Assembly (NCBI RefSeq): GCF_030063355.1
Contig: NZ_JASISZ010000009.1
Location: 115,216-150,215, forward strand
Reading direction: 5' to 3'
DNA: 35,000 nt
DNA from: Streptomyces sp. PH10-H1
Lineage (GTDB): Bacteria; Actinomycetota; Actinomycetes; Streptomycetales; Streptomycetaceae
The position numbers and the translations under genes were made by a program. Of this stretch, positions 8,453 through 16,969 are shown one piece after another. Every line of letters begins with the position of its first letter. The first letter of the stretch is position 1. The notes beneath the pieces are model-generated. The model was not told the DNA's origin. It made no database searches and was given only the letters and a program-made list of their open reading frames with translations.

Positions 8453-9307
8453 TTAGGGAACGAGTTCTGTTCCCGTCTTGTACGTTCTTGCGCGCTCGCG
8501 CCGGTAGGCGCCCGGCGGTACGCCCACGATGCGCGTGAAGTGCCGGTTCAGATGCGGCTGGTCGGTGAACCCGACGGCGAGCGCCGCCTCGGCGGGCGGG
8601 GTACCGGTGTCCAGCATCCGGCGGGCCGCCCGTACCCGCTCGCCGGTCAGCCAGGCGTGCGGTGGAAGCCCGTAGGCGCTTTTGAACGCCCGCAGCAGCG
8701 CGAACGGCTTGGTGCCGAGTTCCGCGGCCAGCTGTTCCAGCGTCGGCGGCCGCGCGATCCGCTCGACCAGCAGTTCCCTGGCCCGCCCGGCGGCGAGCGA
8801 CCCGGCGGAAAGCGCCGTGCCCGACGCGGCCGGGGCGGCGCCGTAGCGGCGCAGCAGCCGGGCGACGGCGATCCGCAGCAAGGTGTCGGCGGCGAGCGCG
8901 TTGTCGCGTTCGGCGGCACCGTGGATGTCCGCTATCAGCCGGGCGCAGTCGGGGTCGTCGAGGACGGTGTCGGTGAAGGTCGGAGTGCCGTGCGATCGGG
9001 ACATCTCGGCGGCGACGGCCGCCACCACGTCGATGGCCGGGTAGAGGACGCTGTAGGTCCAGCCGGCCGCGGTTCCGGCGTACGCGGAGTGCGGCGTCTC
9101 GGGATTGATGAGGACGACGCCGCCCGCGCCCGCCCGCATGTCTCCGCCGGGCATCCCTATGCCTTCGATGCCGCCGGTGACCGCCGCGATCACATACCCG
9201 TCGTGGGAGTGCCGGGAGAACGTGTGACGCACGTACCGCGCGCGCAGCAGGTCCACGCCGGGCAGCTGCGGATGCTGCCAGTGCCGTGCCTGCTCACGCG
9301 GTTCCAT
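8453..9307 (-). CDS. AraC family transcriptional regulator
   Basis: 284-aa regulator with an N-terminal cupin-like sensing half (about residues 15-130, with TFSRHSHDGYVIAAVTGG and INPETPHSAYAG) and a C-terminal AraC DNA-binding domain with two helix-turn-helices (about 180-280, with AELGTKPFALLRAFKSAYG and AALAVGFTDQPHLNRHFTRIVG). It is the first gene of an operon with azlC and azlD. That layout is typical of regulators that sense the exporter's amino acid substrate and drive the exporter genes. The start is ATG 9307. There is no Shine-Dalgarno; CAGAAT (9319-9314) ends exactly six bases upstream, consistent with a leaderless transcript. The ligand is unknown. Confidence 0.88.
   Translation of the reverse strand: MEPREQARHWQHPQLPGVDLLRARYVRHTFSRHSHDGYVIAAVTGGIEGIGMPGGDMRAGAGGVVLINPETPHSAYAGTAAGWTYSVLYPAIDVVAAVAAEMSRSHGTPTFTDTVLDDPDCARLIADIHGAAERDNALAADTLLRIAVARLLRRYGAAPAASGTALSAGSLAAGRARELLVERIARPPTLEQLAAELGTKPFALLRAFKSAYGLPPHAWLTGERVRAARRMLDTGTPPAEAALAVGFTDQPHLNRHFTRIVGVPPGAYRRERARTYKTGTELVP
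8456..8474 (-). other. Inverted repeat at the araC-azlC junction
   Basis: GGGAAC and GTTCCC (6-bp arms, 7-bp spacer) lie in the last codons of araC, four bases before the azlC start codon. In mRNA this would form a hairpin directly ahead of azlC, where a ribosome site would normally be. Confidence 0.45.
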
Positions 9308-9473
9308 GGATCCATTCTGCCGTCGGGTGGCAGGCCCGCGAGGCAGCCGGGGCCACCAGCCCTTCGGGTCCCGGGAAGCAGGCCCGGCGGGAGAGGATCC
9401 GGCGGACGGCTCCCGGAGCGGAGGGGACCCGGCGACGGCTCCCGGCCCGGTCCGGCGGGCAGTCCCGGGGCCG

Positions 9474-9496
9474 TTGTCAGTGGGGCGGGGCAGGAT
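9474..9496 (+). promoter_or_regulatory. RecA-NDp-like damage promoter of lhr-nei
   Basis: TTGTCAGTG (9474-9482) is followed by exactly 8 bp and CAGGAT (9491-9496). This matches the recA RecA-NDp promoter in this window in all nine -35 bases and in the spacing. Only the first base of the TAnnnT -10 differs. Transcription would start at or beside ATG 9503, giving a leaderless lhr mRNA. Confidence 0.7.
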
Positions 9497-9502
9497 GGGG
9501 AC

Positions 9503-12500
9503 ATGTCGCGACGGAAGAGCCAGGGAACGCCGGAGGAGGACCCGGCCGCTGCCCTGGAAGCCTTCTCCCCCGCCACCCGTGCGTGGTTCACGGGGGCGTT
9601 CAGCGCGCCCACCGACGCCCAGGCCGGTGCCTGGCGGGCGATCGGTGAGGGTTCGGACGTCCTGGTGGTCGCGCCGACCGGCTCCGGCAAGACGCTGGCC
9701 GCCTTCCTGGCGGCGTTGGACGGGCTGGCGAGCGCCCCGCCGCCCGCCGAACCCCAGCGCCGTTGCCGGGTGCTCTACGTATCCCCGCTGAAGGCCCTCG
9801 CGGTCGATGTGGAACGCAATCTGCGCAGCCCCCTCACGGGCCTGCGCCAGGAGTCCGTCCGTCTCGGCCTGCCCGAACCCGAGGTCAGGGTCGGGATCCG
9901 CTCCGGGGACACGCCCGCCTCCGAACGCCGCACCCTGGTCACGCGTCCGCCGGACATCCTCATCACCACCCCCGAATCGCTCTTCCTCATGCTCACCTCC
10001 GCGGCCCGCGAAGCGCTGCGCGGCGTGGAGACCGTGATTCTGGACGAGGTGCACGCCGTGGCGGGTACGAAGCGCGGGGCGCATCTGGCCCTGTCGCTGG
10101 AGCGGCTGGACGAGCTGCTCGACCGGCCCGCCCGGCGGATCGGGCTCTCCGCGACGGTCCGGCCCGTCGACGAGATCGCCCGCTATCTGTCACCACAGCG
10201 CAAGGTGACGATCGTCCAGCCGGCCTCCCGGAAGAAGTTCGACCTGTCGGTGGTCGTTCCCGTCGAGGATCTGGGCGAGCTGGGCGGCTCCCCCGTCGCG
10301 GATCACAGCGGGCCCGCGGCGGGGCAGGAGCAGCGGGCGTCGATCTGGCCGCATGTGGAGGAGCGGATCGCGGATCTGGTGCAGGCGCACCGCTCCACCA
10401 TCGTGTTCGCCAATTCCCGCCGGCTGGCCGAGCGGCTGTGCAACCGGCTCAACGAGATCGCCCACGAGCGGGCGACCGGGGAGCCGCTGCCCGACACCGC
10501 GCCGCCCGCCGAGATCATGGCCCAGTCGGGCGCCGCGCAGGGCGCGCCCGCCCTGCTGGCCCGCGCGCACCACGGGTCGGTGTCCAAGGAGCAGCGCACC
10601 CTGGTCGAGGAGGATCTCAAGGCGGGACGGCTGCCCGCCGTGGTCGCGACCTCCAGTCTGGAACTGGGCATCGACATGGGCGCGGTCGACCTCGTCATCC
10701 AGGTGGAGTCGCCGCCGTCCGTCGCCTCCGGGCTGCAGCGGGTCGGCCGGGCCGGGCACCAGGTGGGCGCCGTCTCGACCGGTGTCGTCTTCCCCAAGTA
10801 CCGCGGCGACCTCGTGCAGGCCGCGGTCGTCACCGAACGGATGCGTACCGGCTCCATCGAATCGCTGCGCGTTCCGTCGAATCCGCTGGACGTCCTGGCG
10901 CAGCAGATCGTCGCCATGACCGCGCTCGACACCTGGGACGTGGACGAACTGCTCGCCCTGGTGCGCCGGGCGGCGCCCTTCGCGGCGCTCCCGCACTCCG
11001 CCTACACGGCGGTGCTCGACATGCTGGGCGGCCGGTATCCCTCGGACGCCTTCGCGGAGCTGCGGCCCCGCATCGTCTGGGACCGGGTCGCCAACACGGT
11101 CACCGGCCGCCCGGGGGCGCAGCGGCTGGCCGTGACCTCCGGCGGCACCATCCCGGACCGCGGGCTGTTCGGCGTCTTCCTGGCCGGCTCCGACCCGAAG
11201 AAGGGCGGTGGCCGGGTCGGGGAGCTGGACGAGGAGATGGTCTACGAGTCCCGGGTCGGCGATGTCTTCACGCTGGGCACCACCTCCTGGCGGATCGAGG
11301 ACATCACCCGGGACCGGGTTCTCGTCTCTCCCGCGCCCGGGGTCCCCGGGCGGCTGCCCTTCTGGAAGGGCGACCAGCTGGGCCGTCCGCTGGAACTCGG
11401 CCGGGCGGTGGGCGCGTTCGTCCGCGAGGTCGGGCGTCTGGGCCCCGGGGAGGCCCGCGAACGGCTGACCGCGGCCGGGCTCGACACCTGGGCGACGGAC
11501 AATGTGCTGGCCTATCTGTCGGAGCAGCGGCAGGCCTGCGGCCACATCCCCGACGACCGCACCATCGTCGTGGAGCGCTTCCGTGACGAACTGGGCGACT
11601 GGCGGGTGGTGGTCCACTCCCCCTTCGGGGCCCAGGTACACGCGCCTTGGGCGCTGGCGCTGGGTGCCCGCCTCCAGGAGCGGTACGGGCTGGACGCCCA
11701 GGTGATGCACGCCGACGACGGCATCGTGCTGCGGCTGCCGGACGCCGACCTGATGGGCCTCGATCTGCTCGACGCGGAACCGGCCCGGCAGGGCACCGAG
11801 TTCGACAGCGACCAGTCGCCGGTCGGCGCCTCCGATGTCGCCTTCGACAAGGGCGAGGTCGAGCAGCTGGTCACCGACCAGGTCGGCGGCTCCGCCCTGT
11901 TCGCCTCCCGCTTCCGCGAGTGCGCGGCCCGCGCGCTGCTGCTGCCCCGCCGCACCCCCGGCAAGCGCACCCCGCTGTGGCAGCAGCGCCAGCGCGCCGC
12001 CCAACTCCTCCAGGTCGCCTCGGACTTCGGCTCCTTCCCGATCGTCCTCGAAGCGGTCCGCGAGTGCCTGCAGGATGTCTTCGACGTGCCCGGTCTCGTG
12101 GAGCTGATGGGCGACATCGAGGCACGCCGGGTGCGACTGGTCGAGGTCACCACACCCGAGCCCTCACCCTTCGCCCGCTCGCTCCTCTTCGGCTACGTCG
12201 CGCAGTTCCTCTACGAGGGCGACTCGCCGCTCGCCGAGCGCCGCGCCGCCGCCCTGTCGCTGGACTCCCGGCTGCTGGCCGAGCTGCTGGGCCAGGCCGA
12301 GCTGCGGGAGCTGCTCGACGCCGATGTGCTGGCCGAGCTGGAGCGCGAGCTGCAGTGGCTGTCGGAGGACCGCCGGATCAAGGACGCCGAAGGCGTCGCC
12401 GACCTGCTGCGGCTTCTCGGCCCGCTCACCGACGCCGAGTTGGCGGCTCGCGGCACGGAGCCGGGCTGGGCGCGAGAGCTGGAATCCGCGCGCCGGGCGA

Positions 12501-14173
12501 TCCGGGTCCGGATCGCCGGAAGCGACCACTGGGCCGCCGTCGAGGACGCCGGGCGGCTGCGGGACGCGCTCGGCACCGCGCTGCCCGTCGGCGTCCCGGA
12601 GGCCTTCACCGAACCGGTCAAGGACCCGCTCGGCGACCTGCTCGCCCGGTTCGCCCGTACCCACGGACCGTTCACCTCCGTGGAGGCCGCGCGGCGCTTC
12701 GGCCTCGGCACCGCCGTGGTGGACGGCCTGCTGCAACGCCTCGCCGCGGGCGGACGCGTGGTGCAGGGCGAGTTCCGGCCGGGGGGGGCGGGGCACGAGT
12801 GGTGCGACGCGGCGGTGCTGCGCCGGCTGCGGCGCCGTTCGCTCGCCGCGCTGCGGCAGGAGGTGGAGCCGGTACCGCCCGCCGCCCTGGCCACCTTCCT
12901 CCCCCAGTGGCAGCATGTCGGCACCCACAGCCTGCGCGGCCTCGACGGGCTGGTCCGCGCCGTGGAGCAGCTGCAGGGCGCCGAGGTGCCCGCCTCCGCG
13001 CTGGAGAAACTCGTCCTGCCGTCCCGGGTCACCGGCTACACCCCGGCGATGCTGGACGAGCTGACCGCCTCCGGAGAGGTCCTGTGGTCCGGCGCGGGGG
13101 CGCTGCCCGGCAAGGACGGCTGGGTGTCGCTCCATCTCGCCGACACCGCGCCGCTACTGCTCAAGGAGCCCCAGCCGCTCGAGCTCTCCCCGCTCCACCA
13201 GGCCGTGCTCGGCGCCCTCACCGGCGGCTACGGCCTCTTCTTCCGGCAGATCGCCGACCAGGTGCGGGCCGCCGGCGCCGCCCCGTCCGACCCGGAGCTG
13301 GCGGACGCCGTCTGGGACCTTGCCTGGTCCGGGCGGCTCACCAATGACACCCTGGCCCCGCTGCGCGCCCTGCTCGGCTCGGGACGCACCGCGGGCTCCA
13401 CCGCGCACCGGGCGCCGCGTGCCGTCCCCCGTGGCCGGTACGGCTCGCTCACGGGCCGGGCACCGCGCGCCACCGCGTCCCGTACCGGGCCGCCGACGAC
13501 AGCCGGCCGCTGGTCGCTCGTGCCGCCCCACGAGACCGACCCCACCCTGCGGGCTCACGCGCTGGTCCACACCCTCCTGGACCGGCATGGGGTCGTGACG
13601 CGCGGCGCGGTCGCCGCCGAGGGCGTCGAGGGCGGCTTCTCCGCCGCCTACCGGGTGCTGGCGGCCTTCGAGGAGACCGGCCAGACCCGGCGCGGCTACG
13701 TGGTCGAGGGGCTCGGCGCCGCGCAGTTCGCGATGGACGGCGCGGTCGACCGGCTCCGCGCGATCAACACCGCCCGCGACCGCGAGGAGGGCACGCGGAC
13801 GGGCCGGCGGGCCGTCGTCCTCGCCGCCGCCGACCCGGCCAACGCGTACGGCGCCGCCCTGCCGTGGCCGGCACAGCCCGACGGGGTGACCCACAAGCCC
13901 GGCCGCAAAGCGGGCGCCCTGGTCGTCCTCGTCGACGGCGAGCTCGTCCTGTACGTGGAGCGCGGCGGCAAGACGCTGCTCGCCTGGCCCGGTGACGAGG
14001 ACCGGCTGCGAGCCGCCGCCGACGCCCTCGCGCTGGCGGTCCGGGAGGGCGCGCTCGGCCGTCTCACCGTCGAGCGCACCAATGGCGAGTCCGCCCTCAC
14101 CTCGCCGCTGGGCCATGCCCTGGAGACCGCGGGTTTCCACGCCACACCGCGCGGGCTGCGACTGCGGGCATGA
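9503..14173 (+). CDS. lhr: Lhr, large ATP-dependent DNA helicase
   Basis: Superfamily 2 DNA helicase of the long Lhr type, 1556 aa. Walker A APTGSGKT ends near residue 64 (K63), the DEVH box is at 181-184 and GLSATVRP follows. The second RecA-like domain has VFANSRRLAERL and the Q-R-x-G-R-x-G motif (LQRVGRAGHQVG). The Lhr winged-helix and core domains come next, then the long C-terminal region of unknown function. Near residues 1295-1330 is a Gly/Arg/Pro linker. Mycobacterial Lhr is a 3'-5' translocase, and I recall it as induced by mitomycin C. The start is ATG 9503, placed exactly where the RecA-NDp-like promoter would begin transcription. An in-frame extension to 8051 has no support. nei follows after 7 bp. 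Confidence 0.93.
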   Translation: MSRRKSQGTPEEDPAAALEAFSPATRAWFTGAFSAPTDAQAGAWRAIGEGSDVLVVAPTGSGKTLAAFLAALDGLASAPPPAEPQRRCRVLYVSPLKALAVDVERNLRSPLTGLRQESVRLGLPEPEVRVGIRSGDTPASERRTLVTRPPDILITTPESLFLMLTSAAREALRGVETVILDEVHAVAGTKRGAHLALSLERLDELLDRPARRIGLSATVRPVDEIARYLSPQRKVTIVQPASRKKFDLSVVVPVEDLGELGGSPVADHSGPAAGQEQRASIWPHVEERIADLVQAHRSTIVFANSRRLAERLCNRLNEIAHERATGEPLPDTAPPAEIMAQSGAAQGAPALLARAHHGSVSKEQRTLVEEDLKAGRLPAVVATSSLELGIDMGAVDLVIQVESPPSVASGLQRVGRAGHQVGAVSTGVVFPKYRGDLVQAAVVTERMRTGSIESLRVPSNPLDVLAQQIVAMTALDTWDVDELLALVRRAAPFAALPHSAYTAVLDMLGGRYPSDAFAELRPRIVWDRVANTVTGRPGAQRLAVTSGGTIPDRGLFGVFLAGSDPKKGGGRVGELDEEMVYESRVGDVFTLGTTSWRIEDITRDRVLVSPAPGVPGRLPFWKGDQLGRPLELGRAVGAFVREVGRLGPGEARERLTAAGLDTWATDNVLAYLSEQRQACGHIPDDRTIVVERFRDELGDWRVVVHSPFGAQVHAPWALALGARLQERYGLDAQVMHADDGIVLRLPDADLMGLDLLDAEPARQGTEFDSDQSPVGASDVAFDKGEVEQLVTDQVGGSALFASRFRECAARALLLPRRTPGKRTPLWQQRQRAAQLLQVASDFGSFPIVLEAVRECLQDVFDVPGLVELMGDIEARRVRLVEVTTPEPSPFARSLLFGYVAQFLYEGDSPLAERRAAALSLDSRLLAELLGQAELRELLDADVLAELERELQWLSEDRRIKDAEGVADLLRLLGPLTDAELAARGTEPGWARELESARRAIRVRIAGSDHWAAVEDAGRLRDALGTALPVGVPEAFTEPVKDPLGDLLARFARTHGPFTSVEAARRFGLGTAVVDGLLQRLAAGGRVVQGEFRPGGAGHEWCDAAVLRRLRRRSLAALRQEVEPVPPAALATFLPQWQHVGTHSLRGLDGLVRAVEQLQGAEVPASALEKLVLPSRVTGYTPAMLDELTASGEVLWSGAGALPGKDGWVSLHLADTAPLLLKEPQPLELSPLHQAVLGALTGGYGLFFRQIADQVRAAGAAPSDPELADAVWDLAWSGRLTNDTLAPLRALLGSGRTAGSTAHRAPRAVPRGRYGSLTGRAPRATASRTGPPTTAGRWSLVPPHETDPTLRAHALVHTLLDRHGVVTRGAVAAEGVEGGFSAAYRVLAAFEETGQTRRGYVVEGLGAAQFAMDGAVDRLRAINTARDREEGTRTGRRAVVLAAADPANAYGAALPWPAQPDGVTHKPGRKAGALVVLVDGELVLYVERGGKTLLAWPGDEDRLRAAADALALAVREGALGRLTVERTNGESALTSPLGHALETAGFHATPRGLRLRA

Positions 14174-14180
14174 TGGGGAG

Positions 14181-15038
14181 GTGCCCGAAGGAGACACCGT
14201 CTGGCTGACCGCCCGCCGACTGCACGAGGCCCTGGCGGGCCAGGCCCTCGTCCGCGCCGACCTGCGCGTGCCGCAACTCGCCACCGCCGACCTCGCGCAC
14301 CACCGCGTCACCGAGGTGGTCCCGCGCGGCAAGCACCTGATGACCCGGTTCGATGACGGCTGGACGCTCCACTCCCATCTGCGCATGGACGGCTCCTGGC
14401 ACCTCTACGCGCCGGGCGAGCGCTGGCGCGGCGGCCCGCTCCACCAGGTCCGGGCCGTGCTGGAGACGCCCGCCCGGCTGGCGATCGGCTACCGCCTCCC
14501 CGTCCTCGAGCTGCTGCCGACCGCCGAGGAGGACAGCGTCGTCGGCCATCTCGGCCCCGATCTGCTGGGTCCGGACTGGGATCCGGCCGAGGCCGTCCGG
14601 CGGCTGCGCACCGAGCCGGGCCGACCCGTCGGCGAGGTGCTGCTCGACCAGCGCAATCTGGCAGGCATCGGCAATGTCTACGTCTCCGAGCTCTGCTTTC
14701 TGCGCGGTGTCACGCCGTGGACGCCGGTCGGCGAGGCCGCGCCCGAAAAGCTGGTGGCGCTCGCCAAGAGGCTCCTGGAGGCGAACAAGGCCCGCCCGGG
14801 CCACATCACCACCGGGGACCTGCGGCGCGGCCGTACCCACTGGGTCTACGGCCGCGAGGGCCGGCCGTGCCTGCGCTGCGGCACCGCGATCCGGCTTTCC
14901 CAGCACGGCCCGCCGGAACGCGACCGCGTCGCGTACTGGTGCCCCCGCTGCCAGCGAGGCCCGTACCCGGACGCGCATCCGGACCCCCAACAGCACTCGC
15001 GCCCGGACCACCCGCACCCGCACCCGCACGCTAATTGA
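14181..15038 (+). CDS. nei: Nei/Fpg-type DNA glycosylase-AP lyase
   Basis: Base-excision repair enzyme for oxidised bases, 285 aa. After removal of the initiator the protein starts PEGDTV, giving the catalytic Pro2 and Glu3 of the Fpg/Nei family, and a conserved Lys occurs at residue 51 (RGKHLM). The helix-two-turn-helix region contains LLDQRNLAGIGNVYVSEL. The C-terminal zinc finger has two CxxC pairs (CLRC and CPRC). A His/Pro-rich tail (HPHPHPH) ends the protein. The start is GTG 14181, dictated by the PEG N-terminus; the GGGGAG before it is unusually close. It lies 7 bp after lhr, so the two form an operon that couples a helicase with a glycosylase and would share the damage promoter. Confidence 0.9.
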   Translation: MPEGDTVWLTARRLHEALAGQALVRADLRVPQLATADLAHHRVTEVVPRGKHLMTRFDDGWTLHSHLRMDGSWHLYAPGERWRGGPLHQVRAVLETPARLAIGYRLPVLELLPTAEEDSVVGHLGPDLLGPDWDPAEAVRRLRTEPGRPVGEVLLDQRNLAGIGNVYVSELCFLRGVTPWTPVGEAAPEKLVALAKRLLEANKARPGHITTGDLRRGRTHWVYGREGRPCLRCGTAIRLSQHGPPERDRVAYWCPRCQRGPYPDAHPDPQQHSRPDHPHPHPHAN

Positions 15039-15067
15039 CGGGCCGTCAGATACGGTCGTACCGTCTC
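15035..15067 (+). promoter_or_regulatory. SDR promoter with two overlapping palindromes
   Basis: TTGACG (15035-15040), an 18-bp spacer and TACCGT (15059-15064) form a promoter whose +1 would fall on ATG 15071. A 13-bp palindrome TGACGG-G-CCGTCA (15036-15048) covers the -35. A 19-bp imperfect one, GANACGGTNNNACCGTNTC (15049-15067), covers the -10. Both look like repressor operators, and the TetR type is plausible. The regulator is not encoded nearby. Confidence 0.6.
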
Positions 15068-15070
15068 GTC

Positions 15071-15868
15071 ATGCCCTTGAAGGCGTACGACCTCACCGGA
15101 CGCACCGCCCTGGTCACCGGCGCCGCGAGCGGGATCGGCCGCGCGTCCGCCGTCCTGCTGGCCGAAGCCGGCGCCACCGTCGTCTGCGCGGACCGCGACG
15201 GCCCCGGCGTGCGGGAGACCGCGGAACTGATCGAGAAGGCCGGCGGCGCCGCCCGCGCCCGGCAACTGGACGTCACCGAACGGGCCCAGATCGCCGAGAC
15301 CGTCGCGGAGACCGTCCGCGACCACGGCCGCCTCGACATCCTGGCGGCCATCGCGGGGATCATGCACAGCAGCAGCGTCCTGGAGACGGACGACGCCGAC
15401 CTGGACCGCGTCCTCGGCGTCAACTTCAAAGGTGTGCTGCACAGCGCCCAGGAGGCGGCCCGTGCCATGACCGCCCAGCAGTCCGGCAGCATCATCACCA
15501 TGGCCTCCGGCGCGATCGACACCGGCGCTCGCGGCCTGCTCTGCTACAGCGTCTCCAAAGCCGCCGTCGTGCAGCTCACCAGGACCCTGGCGACCGAACT
15601 CGGCCCGCTCGGCATCCGCGCCAACGCCATCGCCCCGGGATTCATCCGCACCCCGATGACCTCCCATTACGGCACCGGATCCGACGGCGTCTTCGACGAG
15701 ACCACCCAGGCGCGCGCCGAGGCGTCACTCGTGCGGATGGCGCCGCTGGGACGGGTCGGCACCCCTGAGGACGTGGCGGGAACCGTGCTCTTCCTCGCCT
15801 CCGACGCCTCGGCCTTCACCACCGGCCAGATCCTGCGCCCGAACGGCGGGGTCGCCATGCCCTGGTAG
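15071..15868 (+). CDS. SDR family NAD(P)-dependent oxidoreductase
   Basis: Classical short-chain dehydrogenase/reductase, 265 aa. The cofactor motif TGAASGIG is at residues 16-23 and a DRD after the second beta strand near residue 42 suggests NAD preference. The catalytic Tyr and Lys occur as YSVSK about residue 160, with an upstream Ser in MASGAIDTG. The C-terminal part has the usual PGFIRTPM and GRVGTPEDVAGTVLFLASDAS. The chemical substrate cannot be read from sequence. ATG 15071 is preferred to TTG 15035, which lies in the promoter; there is no Shine-Dalgarno and the -10 is six bases before the ATG (leaderless). The two palindromes upstream suggest repression by a ligand-responsive factor. 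Confidence 0.85.
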   Translation: MPLKAYDLTGRTALVTGAASGIGRASAVLLAEAGATVVCADRDGPGVRETAELIEKAGGAARARQLDVTERAQIAETVAETVRDHGRLDILAAIAGIMHSSSVLETDDADLDRVLGVNFKGVLHSAQEAARAMTAQQSGSIITMASGAIDTGARGLLCYSVSKAAVVQLTRTLATELGPLGIRANAIAPGFIRTPMTSHYGTGSDGVFDETTQARAEASLVRMAPLGRVGTPEDVAGTVLFLASDASAFTTGQILRPNGGVAMPW

Positions 15869-16219
15869 CGGACGCGCTGATGGCCGCCGATGCGGCTGAC
15901 GCGTCTCGTACGGCCTCCGGGACTCATACGGCTGATGGGGTCCGTACGGCCGCCCGGGGCGGCGTTCCCGCGGGGCCGGCAGTGCCGCCGCCTTCCGACG
16001 GCGCGCGGCCGCGCGCTGCGGCACGGCGTGCAGCGGTATCAGGCCCAGTCCCCAGCCGCCCGCCGCCACCGCGCTCTCGACCGGCCCCGCCTGGCCCGGC
16101 TGCACGGCGAGCCGCAGCGCGGCCCACCACCACAGAATCCCCAGACTCAGCGTGACGATCCACCGGACCGCCCTGCGGGACCACAGACTCCGGACCATCT
16201 GGAGCTGGAGTACGCGCAT
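15725..16219 (-). CDS. Hypothetical small membrane protein
   Basis: I do not recognise a named family. The ATG at 16219 has a strong GGAGG Shine-Dalgarno. The first ~75 residues look genuine: a basic start (MRVLQLQMVRSLWSRRAVRW), one membrane segment (IVTLSLGILWWWAALRLAV) and a second weakly hydrophobic stretch (GGWGLGLIPLHAV). After about residue 80 the sequence turns Arg/Pro-rich with repeats of RPYxPHQPY type. The final 48 codons run antisense over the 3' end of the SDR gene, a 144-bp convergent overlap that is unusual. Either the true protein ends earlier through a frameshift or the tail is relaxed sequence. A hairpin in the leader (16252-16274) may regulate it. Confidence 0.55.
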   Translation of the reverse strand: MRVLQLQMVRSLWSRRAVRWIVTLSLGILWWWAALRLAVQPGQAGPVESAVAAGGWGLGLIPLHAVPQRAAARRRKAAALPAPRERRPGRPYGPHQPYESRRPYETRQPHRRPSARPLPGHGDPAVRAQDLAGGEGRGVGGEEEHGSRHVLRGADPSQRRHPHE

Positions 16220-16251
16220 GGCCGCCTCCTTCGGAACCCCGAGGTTGCGGC

Positions 16252-16274
16252 GGGGAGCCCCCGAGAGGCTCCCC
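16252..16274 (-). other. Leader hairpin before the small membrane protein gene
   Basis: GGGGAGCC (16252-16259) and GGCTCCCC (16267-16274) form an 8-bp stem with a 7-nt loop, 32 bases upstream of ATG 16219 on the minus strand. It may act as an attenuator or mRNA-stability element; no T-run follows. The remaining gap up to dps (16275-16458) shows no gene. Confidence 0.4.
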
Positions 16275-16458
16275 GTACAAAGGTGCGATGCCCGCTTCCC
16301 AAGATCGCTAGCCCTCTGCCGTCGCACCTGCCCCGACGTTCACCCGATGGGAGCAGTGCACCGCCACTACCTGCAACGATACCGAGACCCATCGTGACGG
16401 AACGATCATCGCAGGCCACCCGCGACCATCCGAGGCACCCGAGCCCGCCCGCGCCCCG

Positions 16459-16929
16459 CTACACGTTCTCGGCCTGGAACATCCAGTGGAACTTCTCGAG
16501 GTCGGCCGTGAGGCCGATGATGATGTCCTGCGTGACCGGGTCCGCATCCGCAGTCGACCCGATGCGCTCGCGCATCCGCCCGATCAGCGAGTCGAGCGCC
16601 GCGACGAGGATGCCCACCGCCTGCGTGTCCTTGATCCAGCCGTCGGTGACCGTGTCGATCCCGCTGGTCTTCGCGACCGTCTCGGCCCGCCCGTCCGCCG
16701 TGACGCCGATGGCGGAGGCCCGCTCGGCCACGGTGTCGGCGTGCAGCCTGGCGGTGTCGACGACCTCGTCGAGCTGCAGGTGGACGGAACGGAAGCGCGG
16801 GCCCACCACCGTCCAGTGCACCTGCTTGGACACCAGCGCCAGATCGACAAGATCCACCAGCGCGCCCTGCAGCGCCTCACCGACGATCTTGCGGTTCTTC
16901 TCGGACAGCGGGCTCTTGACGACAGTCAT
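16459..16929 (-). CDS. dps: Dps family ferritin-like DNA-protection protein
   Basis: Iron-storing, peroxide-detoxifying Dps subunit, 156 aa, normally a cytoplasmic dodecamer. All ferroxidase ligands of the family are at the right spacing: His38, His50, Asp54, Asp65 and Glu69 (motif VHWTVVGPRF ... HADTVAERA). There is no long basic tail, so DNA binding by an extended terminus is not evident. The start ATG 16929 has an AGGAGG Shine-Dalgarno seven bases upstream. By position it is likely the counterpart of S. coelicolor DpsB (SCO5756); this is from memory. Its promoter region carries a perfect palindrome over the predicted transcription start. Confidence 0.92.
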   Translation of the reverse strand: MTVVKSPLSEKNRKIVGEALQGALVDLVDLALVSKQVHWTVVGPRFRSVHLQLDEVVDTARLHADTVAERASAIGVTADGRAETVAKTSGIDTVTDGWIKDTQAVGILVAALDSLIGRMRERIGSTADADPVTQDIIIGLTADLEKFHWMFQAENV

Positions 16930-16969
16930 GCGGAATCCTCCTACTGACTACGGGACAAGCAAATCGTCC

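Noticed and set aside
8051..9502. N-terminal extension of the lhr frame by 484 codons
   Set aside because: It overlaps azlC and araC in antisense. The helicase domain begins at MSRRKSQG, and the promoter-like site lies directly before ATG 9503.
10190..12004. Minus-strand 604-codon frame opposite lhr
   Set aside because: Lies wholly within the conserved helicase gene, shows no recognisable motif and has the composition of a shadow frame.
16300..16458. Terminator downstream of dps
   Set aside because: Partly complementary CCCGATGGG and CCCATCG segments exist, but no continuous stem with a T-run was found.
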